From Algoriphagus sp. (GTDB lineage Bacteria > Bacteroidota > Bacteroidia > Cytophagales > Cyclobacteriaceae): a DNA stretch of 64,000 nucleotides. The stretch's first letter is position 1; each line of letters begins with the position of its first letter. A model generated the notes under the pieces. That model was not told where the DNA came from, did no database searches, and saw only the letters and a list, made by a program, of their open reading frames with translations. Shown here in pieces: positions 24,802 to 33,382 of the stretch. Where the stretch lies: the NCBI RefSeq assembly GCF_030694375.1, contig NZ_JAUXYL010000046.1:62001-126000 (forward strand), in the 5' to 3' direction. The position numbers were made by a program, and so were the translations under genes.

Positions 24802-26199
24802 ATGTACGACGTCATAGTAATCGGTTCCGGTCCGGGTGGATATGTTGCAGCTATCAGAGCAGCACAGCTTGGCATGAAAACCGCAATTATTGAAAAATAC
24901 CCAACGCTTGGTGGTACTTGCCTCAACGTGGGCTGTATTCCTTCCAAGGCACTTTTGGACTCTTCAGAGCACTACCACAACGCCGCCCATACCTTCAAAA
25001 CTCACGGGATCAACCTCAACGGTTTGAAAGTTGATTTGGCACAAATGATCGCCCGAAAAGACGATGTAGTTAAGCAAAATGTGGATGGTATTCAGTTTTT
25101 GATGAAGAAAAACAAAATCGAAGTCCTCCAAGGAGTCGGTTCATTTGTTGATGCCAACACCGTGAAAGTGACTAAAGATGACGGTTCCTCCAATGACATT
25201 CAAGGCAAAAACATCATTATCGCAACCGGATCAAAACCTGCTTCGCTTCCATTTATCAAACTGGACAAAAAGCGAGTAATCACTTCTACCGAGGCTTTGA
25301 AGATGAAAGAAATCCCAAAACACCTGATTGTCATTGGCGGTGGTGTGATCGGAATGGAACTGGGTTCGGTCTATGGACGAATGGGAGCGAAAGTCTCTGT
25401 GGTAGAATTCATGGATTCTTTGATCCCATCAATGGATAAAACAATGGGCAAAGAGCTTCAGAAGTCACTGAAGAAGCTTGGCTTTGAATTTTATCTCAAG
25501 CATAAAGTAACCGGCGTAGAAAATCTCGGAAAAGAAGTAGTAGTTAAAGCCGAAAACGGAAAAGGCGAAACCATCGAAATCAAAGGAGACTATGTCTTGG
25601 TTTCTATCGGACGTAAACCTTACACCGATGGATTGAATGCTGAAGCTGCCGGCGTAAAAATCACTGAAAGAGGTCAAGTTGAAGTGAATGAGCATCTGCA
25701 GACATCAGTTTCTCATATTTATGCCATTGGTGATGTGGTCAAAGGTGCCATGCTCGCTCACAAGGCTGAAGAAGAAGGTGTGTTCGTTGCTGAAACGATC
25801 GCCGGACAAAAACCCCATATTAATTACCTACTGATTCCAGGTGTAGTCTATACTTGGCCAGAAGTCGCTGCAGTTGGCTACACTGAGGAGCAACTGAAGG
25901 AGCAGGGAAGAAAATATAAAACCGGAAAATTCCCTTTCATGGCTTCCGGCCGTGCAAGAGCATCGATGGATACGGATGGTTTGGTGAAAGTTTTGGCAGA
26001 TGCCGAGACGGACGAAATCCTAGGCGTACACATGATCGGTCCACGCACAGCTGACATGATCGCTGAGGCGGTCGTAGCGATGGAATTCCGCGCTTCGGCT
26101 GAGGATATTGCCAGAATGTCCCACGCACACCCAACTTATACTGAAGCATTCAAAGAGGCCTGCTTGGCTGCTACTGACAATCGAGCATTACATATTTAA
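24802..26199 (+). CDS. lpdA: Dihydrolipoyl dehydrogenase (E3)
   Basis: A 465-residue flavoprotein disulfide reductase that reoxidises the dihydrolipoyl groups of OdhB using NAD+. Landmarks are the FAD site IGSGPGGYVAAIRAAQLG near 8-25, the redox-active pair in GGTCLNVGCIPSKAL near 38-52, an NAD site IGGGVIGMELGSVYGRMG and the C-terminal HAHPTYTEAF with the catalytic His. An open frame extends to a TTG at 24769 inside the right heptad repeat. The ATG at 24802 gives the standard N-terminus MYDVIVIGSG. Its promoter region has therefore been replaced or extended by the inserted unit. Confidence 0.96.
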   Translation: MYDVIVIGSGPGGYVAAIRAAQLGMKTAIIEKYPTLGGTCLNVGCIPSKALLDSSEHYHNAAHTFKTHGINLNGLKVDLAQMIARKDDVVKQNVDGIQFLMKKNKIEVLQGVGSFVDANTVKVTKDDGSSNDIQGKNIIIATGSKPASLPFIKLDKKRVITSTEALKMKEIPKHLIVIGGGVIGMELGSVYGRMGAKVSVVEFMDSLIPSMDKTMGKELQKSLKKLGFEFYLKHKVTGVENLGKEVVVKAENGKGETIEIKGDYVLVSIGRKPYTDGLNAEAAGVKITERGQVEVNEHLQTSVSHIYAIGDVVKGAMLAHKAEEEGVFVAETIAGQKPHINYLLIPGVVYTWPEVAAVGYTEEQLKEQGRKYKTGKFPFMASGRARASMDTDGLVKVLADAETDEILGVHMIGPRTADMIAEAVVAMEFRASAEDIARMSHAHPTYTEAFKEACLAATDNRALHI

Positions 26200-26224
26200 G
26201 GTTTAAAACACTGAATTATATTGA

Positions 26225-26257
26225 AGCCATCCCGATTGATCGAGATGGCTTTTTGTT
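26225..26257 (+). terminator. Terminator after lpdA
   Basis: Arms AGCCATC (26225-26231) and GATGGCT (26244-26250) with an inner CGA/TCG extension after one mismatch, followed by TTTTGTTTT. It ends the odh unit. Confidence 0.8.
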
Positions 26258-26283
26258 TTGTTTAAAATTGGTTTAATTCCGTC

Positions 26284-27057
26284 ATGAAGTTCAAAATTGC
26301 CATTTTGGGTGCAGGAAATGTGGCTTGGCATTTAGCGCCAGCATTGGAAGATGCCGGTCACGAGATCACTGAAATCTATGCCAGAGATATTGAAAAAGCC
26401 AAGCAAATAACTGAGCGGGTTTATTCCGCTGAGCCCAAAGACGACCTCGACTTTTCGGAAAGTAAAGCCAAAATTTTCATTCTCTCAGTAAAGGATTCCG
26501 CAATCGCTGAAATTGCGGATCAGATCATTTTGCCTGAGGAAAGCATTTTGATTCACACCTCCGGCACAATGCCTTTGGACATTTTAGGTTACAGTTCGGC
26601 GAGTTATACCGGGATTTTTTACCCACTCCAATCCTTTACAAAAGGGAGGAAAATCGATCTTGACGAAGTTCCATTCTTGCTGGAAGCAGATGATGAAGAG
26701 ACACTACAAAAACTTAAAAAACTGGCAAAAAGCCTTTCTCCACTTACCTATGTAGTTCGATCAAAGGATCGGAAAGGCATACATGTTGCAGCGGTATTTG
26801 CAAGCAACTTTTCCAATCACATGATCCGCATTGCCGAGGAAATTATGCGAAGGCAAGGCGCAGACTTTGAAATGCTAAAACCCCTGATCATCGAAACCAT
26901 TTCTAAAAGCCTTCAGCTCGGAGCCAAAAATGCCCAAACCGGACCCGCAATCCGCGAAGACTATGAAACCCTGGAAGATCACCATCGATTTCTCAGCTAC
27001 AATGAATCGTTAGCCGAAATATACAAGCTGATCTCCCAGGATATTATTGACAGTTGA
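26284..27057 (+). CDS. DUF2520/Rossmann-like protein (ProC-related)
   Basis: A 257-residue protein with an N-terminal NAD(P)-binding Rossmann fold (LGAGNVAWHLAPALEDAGHEI at 8-28). The motifs ILSVKDSAIAEIA and HTSGTMPLDIL follow, and the C-terminal helical DUF2520 domain covers about 125-255 (VHVAAVFASNFSNHMIRIAEE). The family is distantly related to pyrroline-5-carboxylate and 6-phosphogluconate dehydrogenases, with unknown substrate. Its stop codon abuts that of the convergent pirin gene with no gap. Confidence 0.85.
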   Translation: MKFKIAILGAGNVAWHLAPALEDAGHEITEIYARDIEKAKQITERVYSAEPKDDLDFSESKAKIFILSVKDSAIAEIADQIILPEESILIHTSGTMPLDILGYSSASYTGIFYPLQSFTKGRKIDLDEVPFLLEADDEETLQKLKKLAKSLSPLTYVVRSKDRKGIHVAAVFASNFSNHMIRIAEEIMRRQGADFEMLKPLIIETISKSLQLGAKNAQTGPAIREDYETLEDHHRFLSYNESLAEIYKLISQDIIDS

Positions 27058-27912
27058 TCAATGGTTCCAGGCCCCAAATTTTCCGGCTTGATAATCCGTG
27101 TAAGCTTCCTGAATTTGTTGTTGGGTATTCATCACAAATGGCCCCTGAGCCACCATCGGTTCATTGAAAGGCAATGCATGACCTAAAATCAGGATTGAAT
27201 CTTCAAGCGCCTCCACCTCAATTTTTTGTCCTGAATTGCCAAATTCCACCAGATTTCTAAACATCACTTCTGTTCCATTCACATTAAGTTCACCTCGCAC
27301 GATATAGAAAAAGATATTTTCTTCAGCAGAAATTTCTTTTTCGAATTTCCCTCCCTTTTCGAGGTAGATTGTACTCATGGTGATTGGAAAAGTACCCTCA
27401 AAAGCGCCCTCCACTCCATTCCACTCTCCGAAAAGCTGCTGTACTTTTAGCTTTCCTCCATCCAAATCAAAGGTAGGAATGTCCTCTTGCTGCAAGCCAA
27501 GGTAATTCGGAGTAATCATTTTCTTTGCCGCAGGCAAATTGAGCCAAAGTTGCAAAATCTCAAGATCCCCACCATTTCGCTTAAAGTCAGTACTCGACAC
27601 TTCAGCATGGATCAATCCGCTTCCTGCAGTCATGTATTGTACTCCTCCCGGTCCAATGACCGACTCATGGCCTGAAGAATCCTTGTGCATGATGTCACCT
27701 TCCAATATGAACGTCACCGTCTCCATTCCCCGATGTGGGTGGGGACCAAATGGTAAGCCTTGATTTCGCTCAGGATAAGTCTGAAAGCCGTGATGGTTTA
27801 AGAAAATGAAGGGGTCAATCTGCTGAAGACTGCGTGTCGGCATTGGACTGTATGTCACCAAATCAGCAATCGGTCTATATTCGGCTTTATGTATCTTTTT
27901 AATGGATCTCAT
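27058..27912 (-). CDS. Pirin family protein
   Basis: A 284-residue bicupin. The N-terminal cupin carries the metal-binding signature FGPHPHRGMETVTFILEGDI near 55-75, then MTAGSGLIHAE near 97-107 with the further His and Glu ligands. The C-terminal cupin (RGELNVNG, VEFGNSGQKIEVEAL) ends in a typical pirin tail GPFVMNT...AYTDYQAGKFG. Members are Fe-dependent quercetinases or redox-linked regulators. The ORF opens further upstream to 27957, but the ATG at 27912 matches family N-termini. A near-perfect 20-bp dyad lies just upstream. Confidence 0.92.
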   Translation of the reverse strand: MRSIKKIHKAEYRPIADLVTYSPMPTRSLQQIDPFIFLNHHGFQTYPERNQGLPFGPHPHRGMETVTFILEGDIMHKDSSGHESVIGPGGVQYMTAGSGLIHAEVSSTDFKRNGGDLEILQLWLNLPAAKKMITPNYLGLQQEDIPTFDLDGGKLKVQQLFGEWNGVEGAFEGTFPITMSTIYLEKGGKFEKEISAEENIFFYIVRGELNVNGTEVMFRNLVEFGNSGQKIEVEALEDSILILGHALPFNEPMVAQGPFVMNTQQQIQEAYTDYQAGKFGAWNH

Positions 27913-27922
27913 TTTGAGTTTA

Positions 27923-27942
27923 TTTAGTGTATATACATTAAA
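27923..27942. promoter_or_regulatory. Candidate operator upstream of pirin gene
   Basis: TTTAGTGTAT and ATACATTAAA form a 20-bp inverted repeat with one mismatched pair, 11 bases before the pirin ATG. A repressor site is plausible. No adjacent regulator gene is present. Confidence 0.4.
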
Positions 27943-27989
27943 TACAATTTGAAGCAAAAAAGTTTACCACAACAAGTTTTTTTACTCGG

Positions 27990-29285
27990 CTACTTTAGCC
28001 TTTTGTCCAATTCCAAAATCGTATTCATCAGGACATTTGTCCCGTTTGCAATGTCTTCTTTCGTCGAAAACTCTTCCGGAGCGTGACTGATTCCATCTTT
28101 GCTTGGGATAAAAATCATTCCCATGGGAGCGATACGCGCCATTTCTTGTGCGTCGTGACCAGCACCGCTTGGAAGGCTTTTGGTGGTGAATCCCAACTTT
28201 TCTGCTTGGGATTTGATGATTTCACGGATCATGGGATCAGCCAAAGCAGGCTTACTGGCAACTTCTATATGCTTGATATCCAATCCGATTTCACTTGCTG
28301 AAGCCAGTGATTTTGCGCTTTTCTCTATTTGCGAATAAATCTCCCAAATTTTTTCTGAAGAAAGGTCACGTATTTCCAAGGTCATTTTAATCTCTCCCGG
28401 TATCACATTTCCGGCTCCGGGAAAAGCTTGTATTTTGCCAACCGTACCCACGTGCCGACCTTCATAGCTGTTAACGATTTCATTGACCGCCAAAACAAAT
28501 TTTGCAGCCGGAAGCATCGGGTCCTTTCTCATATTCATTGGAGTCGTACCTGCATGATTGGCTTTTCCCAAGAAAGAAAACTCCCACCACTCGATCGCCA
28601 CAATTCCCTCCACCACACCTATATCCAATTTTTCAGAGTATAGATTTCCGCCTTGCTCAATATGCAGTTCCAGAAATGCAGCCAAGTCTCCGACGTTTCT
28701 TTTGAGTTCAGGAATACGATCGGGATTTCCTCCAAGTAGTTTGATCCCCTCATATTGTGTGAATCCGCTCGAACTCACCACCTGCAATGCTTCTTTACTC
28801 AAAGCCCCAACCAAGGCCCTACTTCCGACGACTCCTCCCTCTTCATTGGTAAAAATGATCACTTCCAAAGGGTGATCGGTTTGAATCCCCTTTTCAGACA
28901 AGGTTTTCACCACTTCTATGGAGCCCATTGACCCGACCGGCCCATCATAATCTCCTCCATTTGGCACTTCATCGATATGCGAACCAAATGCAATCGGTTT
29001 AAGACTTGGATTTTTACCAGCTTTCCTTCCAATTATATTCCCCGCAAAATCAACCAAAATCTGCATTCCTGCATCTTCCATCAGCGCTTTCACATACGCT
29101 CGAGCTTCGATATCATGTTTGGTGTACGCTTGGCGATCAGATCCGCCATTTGCATTTTTCCCGTAGGAAGAAAGCTTCATCAGACTTTCATGCAATCGAT
29201 CAGAATTAACGCTGATTTCCTGTCCGTAACCAGTGAAAGCAAAGGTGATCAGCAGAATAAGGAATGGGAATAAGGATTTTGTCAT
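27990..29285 (-). CDS. Exported Zn-dependent M20 hydrolase (carbamoylase-like)
   Basis: A 431-residue protein with a signal peptide (MTKSLFPFLILLITFAFTGYG) using the ATG at 29285. The metal-binding motifs of the allantoate amidohydrolase/N-carbamoyl-amino-acid hydrolase subgroup are visible: GSHIDEVPNGGDYDG, FTNEEGGVVGSRAL, ELHIEQGG and the late GAGHDAQEMA. It should cleave an N-carbamoyl or amide bond. Export suggests a role in the periplasm, unlike typical cytosolic carbamoylases. A terminator for the next gene downstream overlaps its promoter side of the transcript. Confidence 0.88.
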   Translation of the reverse strand: MTKSLFPFLILLITFAFTGYGQEISVNSDRLHESLMKLSSYGKNANGGSDRQAYTKHDIEARAYVKALMEDAGMQILVDFAGNIIGRKAGKNPSLKPIAFGSHIDEVPNGGDYDGPVGSMGSIEVVKTLSEKGIQTDHPLEVIIFTNEEGGVVGSRALVGALSKEALQVVSSSGFTQYEGIKLLGGNPDRIPELKRNVGDLAAFLELHIEQGGNLYSEKLDIGVVEGIVAIEWWEFSFLGKANHAGTTPMNMRKDPMLPAAKFVLAVNEIVNSYEGRHVGTVGKIQAFPGAGNVIPGEIKMTLEIRDLSSEKIWEIYSQIEKSAKSLASASEIGLDIKHIEVASKPALADPMIREIIKSQAEKLGFTTKSLPSGAGHDAQEMARIAPMGMIFIPSKDGISHAPEEFSTKEDIANGTNVLMNTILELDKRLK

Positions 29286-29320
29286 GGGAAGATGGAATTC
29301 TAAACAGTTCAAGATAGCAT

Positions 29321-29349
29321 AAAAAAAGTCCTTCTTTTGGGAAGGACTT
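29321..29349 (-). terminator. Minus-strand terminator between desaturase and M20 hydrolase genes
   Basis: Perfect 9-bp arms AAGTCCTTC (29326-29334) and GAAGGACTT (29341-29349). Read on the minus strand the stem is followed by a run of T (A run 29321-29327 on the plus strand). It ends the acyl-ACP desaturase transcript, 18 bases after its stop. Confidence 0.85.
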
Positions 29350-29367
29350 CTTTGAAGTAAATTTCAG

Positions 29368-30366
29368 TTATTTAAGCCAAGCGAGTTTTACTTCATCAGG
29401 AGCTTTCATTCGGTCAGCTACTCTCATATATCGCTCCGATAATTTCGCTAGGTAATCCTGCGCTTTTGCCGCGGCTGCATCCAATCCTGTGAGCGCCTCG
29501 ATCTTCCAAAGTCCAACTAGGTGATCGATGATTCGTGCATAATCCCAACTAGTATAGATCCCTACTTTCTGGGTAATCTCAGAAAATTGAGTAAACAGGG
29601 ACGGATTTGAACTTCCTTCACCCATCAATACCGCCGGCATGACGATTTGCTTTCTCATCAATTTCTCAAAAGCGAGGATCGCACCATTTGGATCGATCTC
29701 GAAGATTCTTGACATGAAAGATTTGTATGCCTTTTCATGTCTCGCTTCATCACCAGCGATTTGTTTGCATATTCTTCCCAACACAGAATCCCCGGCTATA
29801 TCTGCCAGTTTTCCGGTATTGACATGTGATATCTTGGTCGCTCTTTCCTGAAAGGATGTATAGACAATCGCCTGATAAGGATCTCCACCCGAATTGGGAT
29901 CAAATCCATTGGTCAACAGTCTATGAATAGTTCGCTCTACGGCTTTCATATCCACTCTCCCCGTCATGTAAAGGTACTTATTGAGCAAGTCGCCGTGTCT
30001 GTTCTCCTCAGCAGTCCAAGACTTAGACCATCTTACCCAGCCTCCCGGAGCAAGCAGATTTCGCTCTGGATTTATGCCTTCCAACAGATTGAAATAGGTC
30101 TGATAACTGGGAAGGGCTTCCTCAGTGATCATATTACCAATCAGGGACGTCAATACCGTGTCGGGAATTCCTTCTGCTCTTTTTTGAAGAAGCTTGATTT
30201 CTTCATGGATATTGGGATCTCCAAAATCCGGAAGAAAATCTGATGGCTGCCAACATTTATCCGGATCTACCAGAATATTATCCACAGCATCAGCAACTAA
30301 GCCATCCAATTGGGAAATGACCTCAATATTCTTTTCTAGTTCGTAATTGATTTCGCCTGTTTTCAT
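29368..30366 (-). CDS. Acyl-ACP desaturase
   Basis: A 332-residue soluble ferritin-like diiron protein of the stearoyl-ACP desaturase family. The two iron-ligand motifs are EENRHG (E121, H124) and DEARHE (E207, H210), with further acidic residues in between. It would insert a cis double bond into acyl-ACP using O2 and ferredoxin. It has its own terminator downstream and a candidate -7 box inside a dyad upstream, so expression is probably regulated. Confidence 0.93.
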   Translation of the reverse strand: MKTGEINYELEKNIEVISQLDGLVADAVDNILVDPDKCWQPSDFLPDFGDPNIHEEIKLLQKRAEGIPDTVLTSLIGNMITEEALPSYQTYFNLLEGINPERNLLAPGGWVRWSKSWTAEENRHGDLLNKYLYMTGRVDMKAVERTIHRLLTNGFDPNSGGDPYQAIVYTSFQERATKISHVNTGKLADIAGDSVLGRICKQIAGDEARHEKAYKSFMSRIFEIDPNGAILAFEKLMRKQIVMPAVLMGEGSSNPSLFTQFSEITQKVGIYTSWDYARIIDHLVGLWKIEALTGLDAAAAKAQDYLAKLSERYMRVADRMKAPDEVKLAWLK

Positions 30367-30382
30367 TAGGTTACTTGAAATT

Positions 30383-30404
30383 TACGCAAAGCTAAAATTG
30401 CGTA
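30383..30404 (-). promoter_or_regulatory. Candidate regulated promoter of the desaturase gene
   Basis: TAGCTTTG on the minus strand (plus coordinates 30387-30394) fits the Bacteroidota -7 consensus TAnnTTTG and would start transcription about 14 bases before the ATG. It lies inside a dyad TACGCAA/TTGCGTA (30383-30389, 30398-30404). A good -33 TTTG is not seen. A repressor covering the -7 box would fit. Confidence 0.4.
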
Positions 30405-30591
30405 GGGTTGACTTGTTCGGTTCGGAAAGTTACTCACAAATCACTGGATTGATTGTAGAAAAATTCTAATTCTGGCACCAGTTTCCATGAATGGAATTTA
30501 CGTGATTTAGTAACTTCCTTTGATTCTGTTAACGTGAAAATATCATTAAAAGGTCCATTTTGAAAGTAATGTGCCTTTCAAGTCGATTGAA

Positions 30592-31473
30592 TCAATAATC
30601 TAACTTATATGCAGCCACCTTATTTTTGAAAAAGGTAGGAACGTAAAGGATCTTTTCGGCTGCATTGTATCCAATATCGGCCGTGTTTGATTCTACAGAT
30701 TTTGTGTCCAGCATCTTGGTCTCTCCATCAGCAGATGCAAACCATATTTCACCTTGCCATCTTGAAGCAACAAAATTGCCATCACCCAAGATGATTAAAC
30801 CATCACCTCCGGTCACGTTTGCATTTACGACAGAGGCGGTGCCATCTGCATTCCACATTTTAAGCCCTGAGCCATCAAGGCCATAGATCGTCCCGTCCTT
30901 GGCTACTGCAATGCCATTGATCGAAGCATGTCCTTCTGATACCATTGAGATCGAGCCATCTGCATAAGCGTGAACTTTTCCGGTGTTCATGTCAGTGAAA
31001 TATACAGTTCCCTCATGTGAAGCAACGTCATTTAGGAATATTGCACCTTCTACTTTCCATTTGTTGGAAACTTTTGCCGTGGAAATGTCTATCTCAACCA
31101 ATTCATCGATATCGGTGACATACAGTTTACCCTCCGAAATGGCCATTCCCTTGGGGCTGTTCAATCCACCAACCCACACTGGATTAACGATTTTACCATC
31201 TTTGTCAATAATTGCGATGGATCCTTTTCCGTCTTTAGCTTGAGGATCCATACCTCCGATGTTTGAGACATAAATGGTACCTGAAGCCTCGTCAAAAAGG
31301 ACGGACTCGTTTGTAGTTAGAGAAGCTTCTGTCTCCCAAAGTAAGGTGAGCGTTGGAGTTTTAGCCTCAACGAGGATTTCCTCCACAACTTCTTCTGTTT
31401 TTTGTGGCGCACATTGGGAGAAAAGAAGTGTTGCAGAAAGGCCCATAAGCCCGATTTTAAGCGTAGTGTTCAT
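30592..31473 (-). CDS. SMP-30/NHL-type beta-propeller lipoprotein
   Basis: A 293-residue lipoprotein with lipobox LLFSQC near residue 21. The remainder is repeated blades with the pattern IYVSNIGG, LYVTDIDE, VYFTDMNTG, TIYGLDGSGL and LIILGDGNFV, as in SMP-30/gluconolaconase/LRE-like or NHL propellers. An acidic metal site typical of SMP-30 is not clear, so enzyme activity is unsure. Eight bases separate it from the upstream esterase-like gene, so both share an operon. Confidence 0.82.
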   Translation of the reverse strand: MNTTLKIGLMGLSATLLFSQCAPQKTEEVVEEILVEAKTPTLTLLWETEASLTTNESVLFDEASGTIYVSNIGGMDPQAKDGKGSIAIIDKDGKIVNPVWVGGLNSPKGMAISEGKLYVTDIDELVEIDISTAKVSNKWKVEGAIFLNDVASHEGTVYFTDMNTGKVHAYADGSISMVSEGHASINGIAVAKDGTIYGLDGSGLKMWNADGTASVVNANVTGGDGLIILGDGNFVASRWQGEIWFASADGETKMLDTKSVESNTADIGYNAAEKILYVPTFFKNKVAAYKLDY

Positions 31474-31481
31474 TTTTTAGA

Positions 31482-33206
31482 TTATTTGATTATTGTCCAA
31501 TTCTTTTGGTTAAAGTTTTTCGGAGCGGATTTCAGGAATCGATTCTGAATTTCATCCAGATACATCGTATTGTATCGGAGTCTGGTGATGTAATTGGGAA
31601 GATTTGGATCTCCGTTCCAGCAATGTTCTGCCCGATCTCCATAAGCCACTTTTCCATCATAGTATGGTTTTTTGGTTTGTTCCAGAAAATCTTCAGTTAG
31701 GTAAACCGCATTGTTGAGGTAATAGTTATCCATGTCACCACAGTAAATATGGACTTTCCCCTCCAATTTTGGTCCTAATTTCTCCCAATCCCGCTCCATG
31801 ATGTGGCGAAGGTCGAAATTTTCTTTCCAATAGGCAGACACTTCTTTGTCAATTTCTCCGGAATATTTGTCCCAAATTGGCTTTGGATAGCCATCATCTC
31901 CAACAGGAGAATAAACCGCTTGCCAGATGTCAAACTGGTCTCCAGACCTGGATTTGTCGCCACCGATCGCCAACTCTCGATGATTCATATCCCGCACCAT
32001 GGCGTCTACATGACCTAAATAATTGCGGTGCCCGGGACGAAGTGTTTTTCTAAACTCCCCTTCTTTGAAGTACGCATTTTGATCTTGATAAATATCTACT
32101 GTGGTATATGCTCTGAAATCTATTGGATCCGGACAAGCGGCAAAACATCCATTGTATTCGTCAGGATAAAAAACCTGAACGGCTAAGGCCTCCCATCCTC
32201 CTGTAGATCCTCCATATAAAAACCTTGCCCAACCTTCACCAATTCCTCTAAACTCTTTCTCAATATGGGGAATCAATTCATAGGTAATAGCATCTCCGTA
32301 AGGTCCGAGGTTTGCGGAATTGACCGCATAGCTGTCGTCGTAAAATGGGTTGGCATGTTGTATTTCGATTATTATAAAACGCTTGAAATCAGGTGAAATC
32401 CACTTTTGGTAGAAGTCAAACGCTTCCTGTTGCTGCATTTTGGCATATCCATAGATCCCAAATCGTGCACTGTAATCGTCATCACCTAATTCCGGATCAG
32501 GAGGAGTTGTTCGGAATCCTCCAAAATCAGAAGGAAAATGACCGTGATAGATCATCAAAGGATAATATTGATTTGGGTTTTCCTCAAAACCCTCCGGTAT
32601 TAAAACATGTGCTCCCAGATACATGTCTCTGCCCCAAAACTCAGAGAGTTTTTCACTCTTGATTTTGATGTGTTTAATGTATTTGGTGTCCTGAGGTTCC
32701 TCTACTGGCGGAATGATCTGATTTATATCAAGTGTTAAACTTTTGCCTTTTTCCCAGTTGACTTTTACAGGGGCCGAGTAAATATTTTTTGGAGCTCTTG
32801 CCCATTGGCGGCCTTCACCTTGATCCATGGGTAGTTTAACAGTATGCCCATCCGAGCGGGTAAAGGTTTCATATTTTTGAATGAAAGCCTGAACGGTATA
32901 CTCTCCTGAAGGGATTTCGTGCAGGTTTTGTATGGGATAGCCAAAGCTTTTTGGGTCAAAAATCAAGGGTTTCCCCGCACTGAAGTTTTCAAAGTCCATC
33001 CCAAAAACCTGATTTGTGCCTACATTGTCATTGATTCCAAATCTCGGTTCTGCCTCATGATTTTTCGAAAAGATCAGAAGTAACCGGCCATCCTTGAGGT
33101 CTGATTCAAGTTCAGAATCTATTTTGATCTCGATATTTTCCGAGGTAGAACCGGAACAATTCCAAAAAAGAACTGCTAGGAGAAAAAGGAAAAGTGATTT
33201 AATCAT
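31482..33206 (-). CDS. Exported esterase-like alpha/beta hydrolase lipoprotein
   Basis: A 574-residue protein. The chosen start at 33206 gives MIKSLFLFLLAVLFWNCSG with a lipobox cysteine near 17. The N-terminal 200 residues form a beta-rich, non-catalytic part. An esterase D-like hydrolase follows with the nucleophile elbow GGSTGGWEAL and a late His in AEHCWNG. The substrate is unknown. It is first in a two-gene operon with the propeller lipoprotein. The frame is open to 33227, which would add seven residues before the signal peptide. Confidence 0.82.
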   Translation of the reverse strand: MIKSLFLFLLAVLFWNCSGSTSENIEIKIDSELESDLKDGRLLLIFSKNHEAEPRFGINDNVGTNQVFGMDFENFSAGKPLIFDPKSFGYPIQNLHEIPSGEYTVQAFIQKYETFTRSDGHTVKLPMDQGEGRQWARAPKNIYSAPVKVNWEKGKSLTLDINQIIPPVEEPQDTKYIKHIKIKSEKLSEFWGRDMYLGAHVLIPEGFEENPNQYYPLMIYHGHFPSDFGGFRTTPPDPELGDDDYSARFGIYGYAKMQQQEAFDFYQKWISPDFKRFIIIEIQHANPFYDDSYAVNSANLGPYGDAITYELIPHIEKEFRGIGEGWARFLYGGSTGGWEALAVQVFYPDEYNGCFAACPDPIDFRAYTTVDIYQDQNAYFKEGEFRKTLRPGHRNYLGHVDAMVRDMNHRELAIGGDKSRSGDQFDIWQAVYSPVGDDGYPKPIWDKYSGEIDKEVSAYWKENFDLRHIMERDWEKLGPKLEGKVHIYCGDMDNYYLNNAVYLTEDFLEQTKKPYYDGKVAYGDRAEHCWNGDPNLPNYITRLRYNTMYLDEIQNRFLKSAPKNFNQKNWTIIK

Positions 33207-33382
33207 TGGAATTGTGGTTGGATGCAAAAGCTAATTTACTCAATTTCGGATTAATCTTCTGAAGTCTAGTTTTATTCAAACCCTAACCTTGATTTTATTT
33301 TGTTTTTGGAGCCGGTTATGGATTATTCTGTAGCAGATATTGAAAAGGGCCTAACTTAGTAATTCTAAAAACCACCATTCGA

